Positions 18,449 through 27,295 of a stretch of 64,000 bases of DNA are shown in pieces (positions within the stretch are counted from its first letter, which is position 1; every line of letters begins with the position of its first letter). Made by a program: the position numbers and the translations under genes. Under the pieces are notes generated by a model. The model was given only the letters and a program-made list of their open reading frames with translations. It made no database searches and was not told where the DNA came from. The DNA lies in contig NZ_QJUM01000015.1 in assembly GCF_004327355.1 (NCBI RefSeq), forward strand, positions 1-64,000, given 5' to 3'. This stretch comes from Phytopseudomonas dryadis (GTDB lineage Bacteria > Pseudomonadota > Gammaproteobacteria > Pseudomonadales > Pseudomonadaceae).

Positions 18449-19156
18449 TCACAGCGACGGTGCCTGCTGCCGGCGGCGCCAGCCGGCCAGGCGCTGTTGC
18501 AGGGCCTCGAGGCTGTCGAGCTGCTGCCTGCGTGCGCGACTGAACAGGATCAGCGCCAGTTCCGCGGTGACCAGGGCATCGGCGCTGGCATGGTGGCGCT
18601 GGTGCACCTGCAGGCCGAAGTGACGCGTCCAGTCGTCCAACCCGCCCTGGCGTATCCCGGCCTGCGGGCAGAGCATGGGCGCCAGTTCGGCGACGTCGAG
18701 GAAGGTGTGGCGCAGGCGCAGCCCCAGGGTTTCCTTGAGGGCGCGGGCGAGCATGCGCTGGTCGAAGCCGGCATGGAAAGCCAGCAGCGGACTGTCGCCG
18801 AGAAATTCCATGAAGGCCAGCAGCGCTTCGGCCGGCTCGATGCCGGCGGCGATGTCGCTGGGGGCCAGGCCGTGGATCAGCACGCTGGCGCTGACCCGGT
18901 GATCCTCGCGCTGCAGGGTGCACTCGAACTGCTGGCCGAGCTGGATGGCGCCGTCGTCGATCACCACGGCGCCGATCGACAGCACCTGGTCGCGTTTGAG
19001 ATCCAGGCCGCTGGTCTCCAGGTCGAGCACCACCAGGCGCTGGCGTGCCAGGGGCGTGTCGTCGAGGGTGGCAGGTACGGGCAGCGCGTCGCAGCGGCGC
19101 TGTCGTTCGGGGGGCAGGGGTGAGGGGCGGCCGGTCAGCCAGCGCAGGGCATTCAT
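18449..19156 (-). CDS. DnaQ-like 3'-5' exonuclease
   Basis: A 235-aa DEDDh exonuclease related to the proofreading subunit of DNA polymerase III. The first acidic pair is in VVLDLETSGLDL (about residue 44). The Exo II region is FHAGFDQRML (about 128), and the last motif HASADALVTAEL (about 195) holds the catalytic His and Asp. It is not DnaQ itself: it lacks the polymerase-binding C-terminus, and it has a leader of about 40 residues and a basic tail. Its start overlaps the end of the upstream cNMP/CBS gene by 4 bases, a pairing common in Pseudomonas. Confidence 0.88.
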   Translation of the reverse strand: MNALRWLTGRPSPLPPERQRRCDALPVPATLDDTPLARQRLVVLDLETSGLDLKRDQVLSIGAVVIDDGAIQLGQQFECTLQREDHRVSASVLIHGLAPSDIAAGIEPAEALLAFMEFLGDSPLLAFHAGFDQRMLARALKETLGLRLRHTFLDVAELAPMLCPQAGIRQGGLDDWTRHFGLQVHQRHHASADALVTAELALILFSRARRQQLDSLEALQQRLAGWRRRQQAPSL

Positions 19157-21084
19157 AGTTGATAGCGTAGCGTCAGGCTGCTTTGCAGGCGCTGGGCCTG
19201 ACGCAAGGCTTCGCGCAGGATGCGTCGATCCAGCTGGTTGAGGCTGTCCGGGTCGATGCGGTTGGAGTAGGGCAGACCCTGGCGCGCCTGCAACTGGTGC
19301 TGCTGCATGCGGGTCTGCTGGATGAAGTGGTAGGCCTCTTCGAAGGCGGCGCCGTCCTGGGCGTCGATAATCCCGCCGGTGATCAGTTCGCGCAGCCGTT
19401 GCAGGGTGTTGCAGGCCTTGATGCCATTGGCCAGCGCCAGCAGGCGGGCACCGTCGACGAAGGGCGTCAGGCCCTGCACCTTGAGGTCGAGGGTGTCCTT
19501 CTCGGCGCCCTTGCGGGCCACCACGAAGTCACGGAAGCGCCCGACCGGCGGGCGCTGGCGCAGCGCGTTGTCGGCCAGCATGCGCTGGAACAGGCGGTTG
19601 TCGGCGATCTGTGCGAGCAGTTCCTCGCGCAGTTGCTCACAGCCCTGCACCTCGCCCCAGACCACGCGCAGGTCGAAATAGATGGTCGAGGCCAGCAGGT
19701 TCTCCGGCGAGGCTTCGCGCACGAAACCGGCGAAACGCCGCGACCATTCCTGGCGCGACAGGCACAGCTGCGGGTTGCCGGCCATGATATTGCCCTGGCA
19801 CAGGCTGAAGCCGCAGCGCGCCAGGCGCTGGTTGATCTCCGCGGCCAGTGGCAGCAGGCGTCCGCGGATTGCCGCGGCGGCGGCGCCATCTTCGGCCTCG
19901 AAGAGGATGCCGTTGTCCTGGTCGGTATGCAGGGTCTGTTCGCGGCGCCCTTCGCTGCCGAAGCACAGCCAGGTGAAGGGCACGCCCGGATCGCCCATGT
20001 CTTCGAGGGTCAGCTCGATCACCCGGCATACGGTATGGTCGTTGAGCAGGGTGATGATGTGGGTGATCTGCGTCGAGCTGGCGCCGTGGGCGAGCATGCG
20101 GTCGACCAGTTGGCGCACGTCGTCGCGCAGCGCTGCCAGGCTGTCCACGCGCCCGGCGTGGCGGATGGTGCGCGCCAGGTGGACCAGGTCGACGCGTTGC
20201 AGGGAGAACAGGTCGCGCTCCGAGACCACGCCGCACAGCCGGCCCTGTTCCACCAGGCAGACATGGGCGATGTGCCGCTCGGTCATGGCGATGGCGGCAT
20301 CGAAGGCGCTGGCGCCGGGTGGCAGGTGGAACGGCGCCCGGGTCATCAGGCCGCTGATCGGCTGCTCCAGGGAACTGCCGTCGGCCACCGCCCGGCGCAG
20401 GTCGCGCAGGGTGAAGATGCCCAGCGGGCGCAGGTCCGGATCGACGATGACGATACTGCCGACCTGCTGCTCGTGCATCCGTTTGACCGCTTCGCGCAGG
20501 GGCGTGTCCGCTGCGCAGGCGATCGGTTGGCGCATGGCCAGTTCGCCCAGGCGGGTGTCCAGCGAATACTGCGAGCCGAGGGTTTCCACGGCGCGCATCT
20601 GCACCTGCTGGTTGACCTGGTCGAGCAGGCTGCTGACGCCGCGCAGGGCGAAATCGCGCAAGGGCGCCGACAGCGAGAACAGTTTGACGAAAGCGCTCTT
20701 GTCCAGCAGCAGGCAGAAGGTGTCTTCGGCCGCCAGGTGCGCGGTTCGCGTCGCCCGTTCGCCGATCAGGGCGGCCATGGGAAAGCACTCGCCGGTGCTG
20801 ATCTCGAAGGTGGTTTCGTCGCCGCGCCGCGCCGAATGCGGCCGCTGCCCGTGCACCCGGCCCTGCTTGACGATGTAGACGTGCTGCACCGGGCCATCGT
20901 CGGGCTGGACGATAGTGTCGCCTTCGCCATAGAAGCGCAGCTGGCAGTGTTCCACCAGATAGGCCAGGTGCGCCGTGTCCATCTGGTTGAAGGGCGGAAA
21001 TTTCTGCAGGAACGCCAGGGTGCCGTGGATGTTCTGCCGCACCGCGGTCTTGCCGGCCTGGGCGAAGGCGTCCGCTTTGCTCAT
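19153..21084 (-). CDS. Cyclic-nucleotide-binding, CBS and DUF294 nucleotidyltransferase-like protein
   Basis: A 643-aa cytoplasmic regulator. It has a cNMP-binding domain (about 20-145, YGEGDTIVQPDDGPVQHVYIV), a CBS pair (about 170-290) and a GlnD-like nucleotidyltransferase domain (about 370-400). The last has the segment LCFGSEGRREQ followed by TDQDNGILF. A DUF294 C-terminal helical domain ends the protein. The nucleotidyltransferase acidic residues are present. The ATG at 21084 has GGGGAG upstream; an earlier ATG 11 codons before is less likely. Translationally coupled to the exonuclease gene. Substrate unknown. Confidence 0.88.
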   Translation of the reverse strand: MSKADAFAQAGKTAVRQNIHGTLAFLQKFPPFNQMDTAHLAYLVEHCQLRFYGEGDTIVQPDDGPVQHVYIVKQGRVHGQRPHSARRGDETTFEISTGECFPMAALIGERATRTAHLAAEDTFCLLLDKSAFVKLFSLSAPLRDFALRGVSSLLDQVNQQVQMRAVETLGSQYSLDTRLGELAMRQPIACAADTPLREAVKRMHEQQVGSIVIVDPDLRPLGIFTLRDLRRAVADGSSLEQPISGLMTRAPFHLPPGASAFDAAIAMTERHIAHVCLVEQGRLCGVVSERDLFSLQRVDLVHLARTIRHAGRVDSLAALRDDVRQLVDRMLAHGASSTQITHIITLLNDHTVCRVIELTLEDMGDPGVPFTWLCFGSEGRREQTLHTDQDNGILFEAEDGAAAAAIRGRLLPLAAEINQRLARCGFSLCQGNIMAGNPQLCLSRQEWSRRFAGFVREASPENLLASTIYFDLRVVWGEVQGCEQLREELLAQIADNRLFQRMLADNALRQRPPVGRFRDFVVARKGAEKDTLDLKVQGLTPFVDGARLLALANGIKACNTLQRLRELITGGIIDAQDGAAFEEAYHFIQQTRMQQHQLQARQGLPYSNRIDPDSLNQLDRRILREALRQAQRLQSSLTLRYQL

Positions 21085-21386
21085 GACTCGGCTCCCCGTT
21101 CTGGTGATGGACGACATGGTGGCCGCGGCCAGCGCCGATCGACATAGGACGTAAGTCTAGCTTCCGGGCGGGTGTTCGCGTTTACGGCATGCCGCGTTCG
21201 CGCTTGCCGGCCTGGTGGCCTTGCGCTCGTCCCGCGTGTCCGGGCCATCGCCATTGCTTCGTCCGCGTGTCTAATCTGCCGGCAGTCGTGAACCTCTGCC
21301 GCCGTTTGGCGTCCTCATGTGTCTGCAACACGGTTTTTGCGAGCCCGGCCTCGCTTTCGATTTCCGGCCATTGGGAGGAGCGCCTC

Positions 21387-22427
21387 ATGAGCGCCATCAT
21401 CTTTCGCAGCGTACTGGCGCTTTGCGCGGGCATCGTCCTGAGCAGCAGCGTCAGTGCACAACAGAAACCCGTCGAGCTGATCGGCCTCAACGTCGCCGGG
21501 GCCGCCTTCGCCAGTTCGCACATTCCCGGCAAGCACGGCACCAATTTCTTCTTCCCGCCCAAGGGTTATTACGAAAAGTGGCAGCAGAAAGGTATCAGCT
21601 GGGTACGCTTCTCCATCCAGTGGGAACGCCTGCAGCCCAAGGCCAATGGCGAGTTCGACGAGAGCTACGCCAGGCTGATCGACAAGACCCTGACCGAGGC
21701 GCACCAGAACGGCATCGAGGTGATGCTCGATGTGCATAACTACGGGCGCTACTACGGCAAGGTGATCGGCACCGAGGAGGTGCCGATCTCGGCCTACCGC
21801 AACCTGATGGAGCGTATCGCCGAGCGTTGGGGCGACAACCCTGCGATCTATGCCTATGACCTGATGAACGAGCCTTACGGCGCCGCCAACCAATACTGGC
21901 CCGCCGTGGCTCAGGCCGGCATCGACGGTGTGCGTAAGCACGATTCGCGCAATGCGGTCTACGTCGAGGGCGCCGAGTATTCCTCGGCGCTGCGCTGGCC
22001 GAAACTCAACGATGCGCTGCTCGACCTGCAGGACCCGGCGGACAATATCGTCTACTCCGCGCACATGTACATCGATCCCGATGGCAGCGGCAGCTACAAA
22101 CAGGCGCTGGCCAGCAATCTGGACCCGATGATCGGGGTCAAGCGCATCGAGCCGTTCGTGAACTGGTTGATCGAGCACAACAAGAAGGGCCATATCGGCG
22201 AATTCGGCGTGCCCGCCGATGACGCCCCCGGCCTGGTGGCGCTGGACAACGTGCTCGCCTATCTGCAGAAACACTGCATTCCCTTCACCTACTGGGCGGC
22301 GGGGCCATCGTGGGGCAACCACAAGCTCTCGGTGGAACCGGTCAAGGGCGTGGACAGGCCGCAGTGGGCCGTGCTGCAGAAGTACCTGGGGGGCGGCAAC
22401 TGCACCAGCATCGGCCCGGGAACCTGA
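21387..22427 (+). CDS. Secreted GH5 endoglucanase-type glycoside hydrolase
   Basis: A 346-aa protein with a Sec signal peptide (cleavage near residue 26, VSA-QQ) and a single GH5 catalytic barrel. The acid/base Glu is in YDLMNEPYG and the nucleophile Glu in GHIGEFGVPADD. The GLNVAGAAF opening is typical of GH5 cellulases. It has no carbohydrate-binding module. GGGAGGAG is placed well before the ATG. An acyltransferase gene follows on the same strand after about 110 bases. Probable role: cutting beta-1,4-glucan, either its own exopolysaccharide or plant material; the sequence does not decide which. Confidence 0.88.
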   Translation: MSAIIFRSVLALCAGIVLSSSVSAQQKPVELIGLNVAGAAFASSHIPGKHGTNFFFPPKGYYEKWQQKGISWVRFSIQWERLQPKANGEFDESYARLIDKTLTEAHQNGIEVMLDVHNYGRYYGKVIGTEEVPISAYRNLMERIAERWGDNPAIYAYDLMNEPYGAANQYWPAVAQAGIDGVRKHDSRNAVYVEGAEYSSALRWPKLNDALLDLQDPADNIVYSAHMYIDPDGSGSYKQALASNLDPMIGVKRIEPFVNWLIEHNKKGHIGEFGVPADDAPGLVALDNVLAYLQKHCIPFTYWAAGPSWGNHKLSVEPVKGVDRPQWAVLQKYLGGGNCTSIGPGT

Positions 22428-22538
22428 GTCGAGGGCCAGGGGTCTGTTGACCTCTGAGCAACGCGGGCCTGTGCCGACACGGCAGCAGGCCCATGCAGCG
22501 GGCGTACCCCGTCCGCACACTTCCTCAAGGATGCATGC

Positions 22539-23582
22539 ATGACGAATCGCAATCTCTGGGTGGATTACGCCAAGGCCATCGGCATCCTGCTGGTGGTCTA
22601 TGGCCATGTGGTGCGTGGCTTGCTCAACGGCGGCATCATCACCGAGAACGTGGATTTCCACTGGCTGGTGGACAGCATCATCTACACCTTCCACATGCCG
22701 CTGTTCTTCTTCCTGTCCGGGCTGTTCTTCTGGCATTCGCTGAACAATCGCGGCAGCGGCGGTTTGTTCTGCAACAAGATCGATACCATCTTCTACCCCT
22801 TCGTGCTCTGGTCGCTGTTGCAGGGCGGCATCGAAGTGCTGCTGGCGCGCTATACCAACGGTGGCGTGGGTATCGGCGAGGTACTGGCGCTGCTGTGGTC
22901 GCCACGGGCGCAGTTCTGGTTCCTCTATGCGCTGTTCGCCGCGTTCTGTCTGGCGATCCTGCTGTACCGCTGGTTCTCGCCGCGGGCCTTCCTGCCGTTG
23001 CTGCTGCTCAGTGCGCTGTTCTACCTGCTGCAGCAGTGGACGCCCAAGGTCGCCGCGCTGGTATTCCTGGCGCAGAATTTCGTGTTCTTCGCCCTGGGCA
23101 TCTGGTTCAACCACATCCGTGACGGCATCGAGTCGAGCGCTTCGGCGGTGCTGCTCGGCAGTGGCCTGGCGTTCGTCGTCCTGCAGTACCTGTTCCACGG
23201 CCCCCTCGGGCTGACCTACGCCGACCGTGGGGCGGCGTCGCTGCTGCTGGCCCTGGTCGGCATCCTGTTCAGCGTCAGCCTGTGCATGGTGCTGGCCCGT
23301 CGTCCGCTGGGCTGGGTGCTGACCCTGGGCGCGCTGTCGATGCCGATCTTCCTGATGCACATCCTGGCCGGCAGCGGCGTGCGCGTGATTCTCAGCAAGT
23401 TCCTCGGGATCAACGACGACACCCTGCACATCGTCGTCGGTTGCCTGGCCGGTGTGCTGTTGCCGATCATCGCGGCGAAGCTCCTCGAGGCGCTGAAGAT
23501 CGACTGGCTGTACGAGATGCCCAGGCGTTTCTCCGTCTACCGCTGGCAGCAACGCCGGATCGCGGTGCAGCCGGCAGGATAG
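22539..23582 (+). CDS. Acyltransferase-3 family membrane protein
   Basis: A 347-aa inner-membrane protein with about ten predicted helices. The family opening is present: WVDYAKAIGILLVVYGHVVRG places the conserved His near residue 22, and FHMPLFFFLSG follows near residue 52. Members transfer O-acetyl or similar groups onto sugars of polysaccharides or secreted molecules. It follows a secreted glucanase on the same strand, so a shared polysaccharide-modifying role is possible but inferred. The tail is basic and cytoplasmic. Confidence 0.88.
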   Translation: MTNRNLWVDYAKAIGILLVVYGHVVRGLLNGGIITENVDFHWLVDSIIYTFHMPLFFFLSGLFFWHSLNNRGSGGLFCNKIDTIFYPFVLWSLLQGGIEVLLARYTNGGVGIGEVLALLWSPRAQFWFLYALFAAFCLAILLYRWFSPRAFLPLLLLSALFYLLQQWTPKVAALVFLAQNFVFFALGIWFNHIRDGIESSASAVLLGSGLAFVVLQYLFHGPLGLTYADRGAASLLLALVGILFSVSLCMVLARRPLGWVLTLGALSMPIFLMHILAGSGVRVILSKFLGINDDTLHIVVGCLAGVLLPIIAAKLLEALKIDWLYEMPRRFSVYRWQQRRIAVQPAG

Positions 23583-23586
23583 GAGC

Positions 23587-23660
23587 CCCGGGTATCGCTG
23601 CGCTCAACCGCAGGCTACGGACAGCCTTGGTAGCCCGGGTTGAGCGCAGCGATACCCGGG
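23587..23660. repeat. Long inverted repeat (CCCGGGTATCGC type)
   Basis: CCCGGGTATCGCTGCGC at 23587 is the reverse complement of GCGCAGCGATACCCGGG ending at 23660, and the match covers 23 bp per arm. This is a recurrent Pseudomonas intergenic palindrome. A second weaker pair (GTGGGTTACGCG... against ...CGCTGACCCACCC) follows at about 23718-23772. Confidence 0.85.
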
Positions 23661-23794
23661 AGCGGTTATAGGTGGCACTGCGGCGATTTCCCTGGGTGTA
23701 ATGCCGACGATCGCCTGGTGGGTTACGCGACGCGCCGAGGGAACGTGCGAGGCATCGCGTCGCTGACCCACCCTACGCCTATTCCGACTTGCCA

Positions 23795-23824
23795 AAAGAA
23801 AACCGCCTTGCGGCGGCTTTCTTT
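23795..23824. terminator. Bidirectional rho-independent terminator
   Basis: AAAGAAAACCGCC, a TTGC loop, then GGCGGCTTTCTTT. It lies between the convergent acyltransferase and glcB genes and has T tracts in both directions, so it can end both transcripts. Confidence 0.85.
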
Positions 23825-23836
23825 ATTTTGCGGATG

Positions 23837-26014
23837 TTAACGGGCCAGGCTGGCCTTCAGCTCGCGGCGCCGACGGTGCAAGACCGGTTCGGTGTAGCCG
23901 TTGGGTTGCCTGCTGCCCTCGAGCACCAGTTCCAGGGCGGCCTGGAAGGCGATATTGCCGTCGAAGTCCGGCGCCATCGGGCGGTACAGCGGGTCGCCGG
24001 CATTCTGCCGGTCCACCACCGGCGCCATGCGCTTGAGGCTCTCGACGATCTGCGCTTCGCTGGCGATGCCATGGCGCAGCCAGTTGGCCAGCAGCTGGCT
24101 GGAGATGCGCAGGGTGGCGCGGTCTTCCATCAGGCCGATATCGTTGATGTCCGGCACCTTGGAGCAGCCGACGCCCTGGTCGATCCAGCGCACCACGTAG
24201 CCGAGGATGCCCTGGGCGTTGTTGTCCAGTTCGTTGCGGATCTCTTCGGCCGACCAGTTGGTATCGGCGGCCAGCGGGATGGTCAGGATGTCATCCAGCG
24301 ACGCGGGCGTGCGCTTGGCCAGTTCGGCCTGGCGGGCGAACACGTCGACCTTGTGGTAGTGCAGGGCGTGCAGGGTGGCGGCGGTCGGCGAGGGCACCCA
24401 GGCGGTGTTGGCGCCGGATAGCGGATGGCCGATCTTCTGCTCGAGCATCGCCGCCATCAGGTCGGGCATGGCCCACATGCCCTTGCCGATCTGGGCGCGG
24501 CCCGGCAGGCCGGTGGCCAGGCCGATATCGACGTTGTTGTTCTCGTAGGCGCCGATCCAGGTCTCGCTCTTCATCGCCGCCTTGCGCACCACGGCGCCGG
24601 CTTCCATGGAGGTGTGGATCTCGTCGCCGGTACGGTCGAGGAAGCCGGTGTTGATGAACACCACGCGCTCGCGGGCCGCCTCGATGCAGGCCTTGAGGTT
24701 GACCGTGGTGCGCCGCTCCTCGTCCATGATGCCGACCTTGAGCGTATTCGGCGCCAGGCCCAGGATCGCTTCGACGCGGCCGAACAGCTCGCTGGTGAAG
24801 GCCACTTCTTCCGGGCCGTGCATCTTCGGTTTGACGATGTACACCGAGCCGGTGCGGCTATTGCCGCGGCTGGTGTTGCCATTGAGGTCGTGCAGCGCGG
24901 CGAGGCTGGTGCACAGGGCGTCGAGGATGCCTTCGGGCAGTTCGTTGCCGGCGGCGTCGAGTACCGCCGGGTTGGTCATCAGGTGGCCGACGTTGCGCAC
25001 GAACAGCAAGCTGCGCCCGTGCAGGGTCAGCTCGCCGCCGTCGGGACGGGTGTACACCCGGTCCGGGTTCATGGTGCGGGTGAAGCTGCTGCCGCCCTTG
25101 CTCACCTGCTCGGCCAGATCGCCCTTCATCAGGCCCAGCCAGTTGCGGTAGACCAGGGTCTTGTCGTCGGCATCGACGGCGGCCACCGAGTCTTCGCAAT
25201 CCATGATGGTGGTCAGCGCCGCCTCCAGCAGCAGATCCTTGACCCCGGCCGCGTCGGTGCTGCCGATCGGGCTGCTGGCATCGATCTGGATTTCCACGTG
25301 CAGGCCGTTGTGTTGCAGCAGCACGGCGATCGGCGCGCCGGCCTCGCCCTGGAAACCGACCAGTTGCGTGGCCTCACGCAGGCCGGTGAGCTCGCCGTTG
25401 CCGAGGCTGACCAGCAGCTTGCCGCCTTCGATGCGGTAGGCGCTGGCGTCGGCATGGGAGCCGCTGGCCAGCGGCGCGGCTTCGTCGAGAAAGGCGCGGG
25501 CGAAGGCGATGACCTTGTCGCCGCGTACCCGGTTGTAGCCCTTGCCTTTCTCGGCGCCCCCTTCTTCGCTGATCACGTCGGTGCCGTACAGGGCATCGTA
25601 CAGCGAGCCCCAGCGGGCGTTGGAGGCGTTCAGGGCGAAGCGGGCGTTCATCACCGGCACCACCAGTTGCGGGCCGGCCAGGCGCGCGATCTCGTCGTCG
25701 ACGTTGCGGGTCGCCGCCTGGAAGTCCGCGGGCGGCGGCAGCAGGTAACCGATCTCCTCGAGGAAGGCCTTGTAGGCCGCCGCGTCATGGGGCTGGCCGG
25801 CACGGGCACGGTGCCAGTCGTCGATCTGCGCCTGCAGCCGATCGCGTTTGTCGAGCAGCGCGCGGTTCTTCGGCGCCAGATCCGCGAACAGCGCGGCGGC
25901 GCCGGCCCAGAAAGCCTCGGCGCTGACGCCGCTACCCGGAATGGCCTCGTCGTTGACGAAGTCGAACAGTACCTTGGCGACCTGCAGGCCACCGACTTGA
26001 ACACGTTCAGTCAT
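23837..26014 (-). CDS. glcB: Malate synthase G
   Basis: This 725-aa protein has the length of the monomeric G-type enzyme, which condenses glyoxylate with acetyl-CoA in the glyoxylate bypass. Visible family segments are [45 protein letters not shown] (Mg2+ and glyoxylate-binding acidic residues) and [17 protein letters not shown] took the ATG of [14 protein letters not shown] at 26014, with GAGAGG upstream; the open frame continues 40 codons further without coding character. It stands alone, with no isocitrate lyase nearby. Confidence 0.96.
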   Translation of the reverse strand: MTERVQVGGLQVAKVLFDFVNDEAIPGSGVSAEAFWAGAAALFADLAPKNRALLDKRDRLQAQIDDWHRARAGQPHDAAAYKAFLEEIGYLLPPPADFQAATRNVDDEIARLAGPQLVVPVMNARFALNASNARWGSLYDALYGTDVISEEGGAEKGKGYNRVRGDKVIAFARAFLDEAAPLASGSHADASAYRIEGGKLLVSLGNGELTGLREATQLVGFQGEAGAPIAVLLQHNGLHVEIQIDASSPIGSTDAAGVKDLLLEAALTTIMDCEDSVAAVDADDKTLVYRNWLGLMKGDLAEQVSKGGSSFTRTMNPDRVYTRPDGGELTLHGRSLLFVRNVGHLMTNPAVLDAAGNELPEGILDALCTSLAALHDLNGNTSRGNSRTGSVYIVKPKMHGPEEVAFTSELFGRVEAILGLAPNTLKVGIMDEERRTTVNLKACIEAARERVVFINTGFLDRTGDEIHTSMEAGAVVRKAAMKSETWIGAYENNNVDIGLATGLPGRAQIGKGMWAMPDLMAAMLEQKIGHPLSGANTAWVPSPTAATLHALHYHKVDVFARQAELAKRTPASLDDILTIPLAADTNWSAEEIRNELDNNAQGILGYVVRWIDQGVGCSKVPDINDIGLMEDRATLRISSQLLANWLRHGIASEAQIVESLKRMAPVVDRQNAGDPLYRPMAPDFDGNIAFQAALELVLEGSRQPNGYTEPVLHRRRRELKASLAR

Positions 26015-26724
26015 TACTCGCCTCTCTGCTTCGCTGCACTCGTATAGCCGCTTTGCCGGCTGGTAAACCCCTTTACTGCGCCGGCATGCCATTGCCAGGG
26101 CCGCTGTTGGCGGCCGATCCGGGTGATGCGGCAATACCGGGAGGTGCTTCGTGAGCGGGGCTTTCCACGGCCGGCGGGACGGGGTTGGAAATCTTGTAGT
26201 GATATTTTTCGAATACTACATGAACGTCGCGGGAAAAACAGCGTGCATGCGCTCGGGCAACCGGGCAATCGCGCTATGCGCTCGAAGAGCCGGCGACTGC
26301 ATGGATGCAGGAGGTAGAGCGAAGCAGGAGCCCGAGCCGGAAACAGCGCTGGAAAGCTGGAGGCTGAACGAAAAGCGGCTCGAGCACGACGCGAAACAGC
26401 GGTTTCTCGTCCAGCTTTCCAGCCTCCAGCGCTTTTCATCGAGTGCGGGCAGGCTCAGGCAGCCTCTGCATCGCTTGCCTTGTGCGACGCCATAGCGCTG
26501 GCTGCCTATACTGCAGCTGTTCCCTGAGGCGTTCGGCCCTGTCCGTCCGCCCCGCCTGGCCTGTCGATCCCGGTGACCCGAATGCCCTGGCCCGCAGCTG
26601 GAAACGGCGAAGACCGACCTGGCGGCACAATCGCCATACGAGCGTCGCGCTCAAGTCCGTGACGCGGTCTTTCATCGGTACTGGCTCGATCTGAGCTGAG
26701 CCGCCCTTGCACGAGGAAGCCAAC
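26015..26724. other. Gene-free stretch between glcB and the GcvR-like gene
   Basis: About 700 bases without a convincing gene. It must hold the glcB promoter (minus strand) and the promoter for the GcvR-like gene. It also contains an imperfect inverted repeat at 26345-26432. An 83-codon frame at 26443-26694 has no recognisable domain and reads as non-coding. Confidence 0.6.
26345..26432. repeat. Imperfect inverted repeat, GCTGGAGGCTG family
   Basis: GCGCTGGAAAGCTGGAGG on the left faces TCCAGCTTTCCAGCCTCC on the right, with an AT-richer loop. Related hairpins occur at 36547-36624 and 55534-55602, so this is one dispersed intergenic repeat family. Confidence 0.65.
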
Positions 26725-27243
26725 ATGGATCACCTGATACTGAGCGTCATCGCCCAGGACCAACCCGGTCTGGTCGAGCGTGTCGCCCAGTGTGTCGCCA
26801 GCCACGGCGGCAACTGGCTGGAAAGCCGCATGTCACGCATGGCCGGACAGTTCGCCGGCATCCTGCGGGTGGATGTGCCGCCGCAGTCCCACGGCGAACT
26901 GGTCGAAGCGCTGCAGGGGCTCAGCGCCCATGGCATCCGCGTCCTGCTGGCGCCGGCCGGCAGCGAGCCATCCTGTACCTGGAAGTCGATTCACCTGGAT
27001 CTGCTCGGCAACGACCGCCCGGGCATCGTGCGCGATATCAGCCGCCTGCTCGCCGAGCACGGGGTGAATCTGGAGAACCTGAACACCGAAGTGACCCCGG
27101 CACCGATGAGCGGCGAGCCGCTGTTCCATGCCGAGGCCCAACTGGCGGTACCCGAGGGGCTGGCGCTGAGCGTGCTGCAGACGTCCCTGGAGACCCTGGC
27201 CGATGACCTGATGGTGGAGTTGAATCTGCGCATGGAAGGCTAG
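26725..27243 (+). CDS. GcvR-like double-ACT-domain protein
   Basis: A 172-aa protein made of two ACT domains: about 1-85, opening LILSVIAQDQPGLVERVAQ, and about 90-170, with LLGNDRPGIVRDISRLLAEHGVN. This is the architecture of GcvR, the glycine-cleavage repressor partner that senses glycine, and of related Pseudomonas ACT proteins. GAGGA precedes the ATG of MDHLILS. It is single, with no glycine-cleavage genes nearby, so an exact GcvR role is inferred. A strong hairpin follows the stop. Confidence 0.82.
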   Translation: MDHLILSVIAQDQPGLVERVAQCVASHGGNWLESRMSRMAGQFAGILRVDVPPQSHGELVEALQGLSAHGIRVLLAPAGSEPSCTWKSIHLDLLGNDRPGIVRDISRLLAEHGVNLENLNTEVTPAPMSGEPLFHAEAQLAVPEGLALSVLQTSLETLADDLMVELNLRMEG

Positions 27244-27245
27244 GT

Positions 27246-27280
27246 GATCCTCATGTCCGTGCGAGCCGGACATGAGGATC
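27246..27280. terminator. Stem-loop between convergent genes
   Basis: GATCCTCATGTCC pairs with GGACATGAGGATC around an 8-9 base loop. There is no long T tract. It sits between the convergent GcvR-like and TonB receptor genes and probably marks both transcript ends. Confidence 0.6.
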
Positions 27281-27295
27281 GGGTACTACGCTGAC

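Noticed and set aside
21315..23552. Minus-strand open frame of 745 codons opposite the glucanase and acyltransferase
   Set aside because: It spans two real genes with signal peptide and catalytic motifs. Its translation is Gln/His/Arg-rich with low-complexity composition, as antisense shadows are.
26443..26694. 83-codon frame between glcB and the GcvR-like gene
   Set aside because: Arg/Ser-rich, no recognisable motif and no clear ribosome site.
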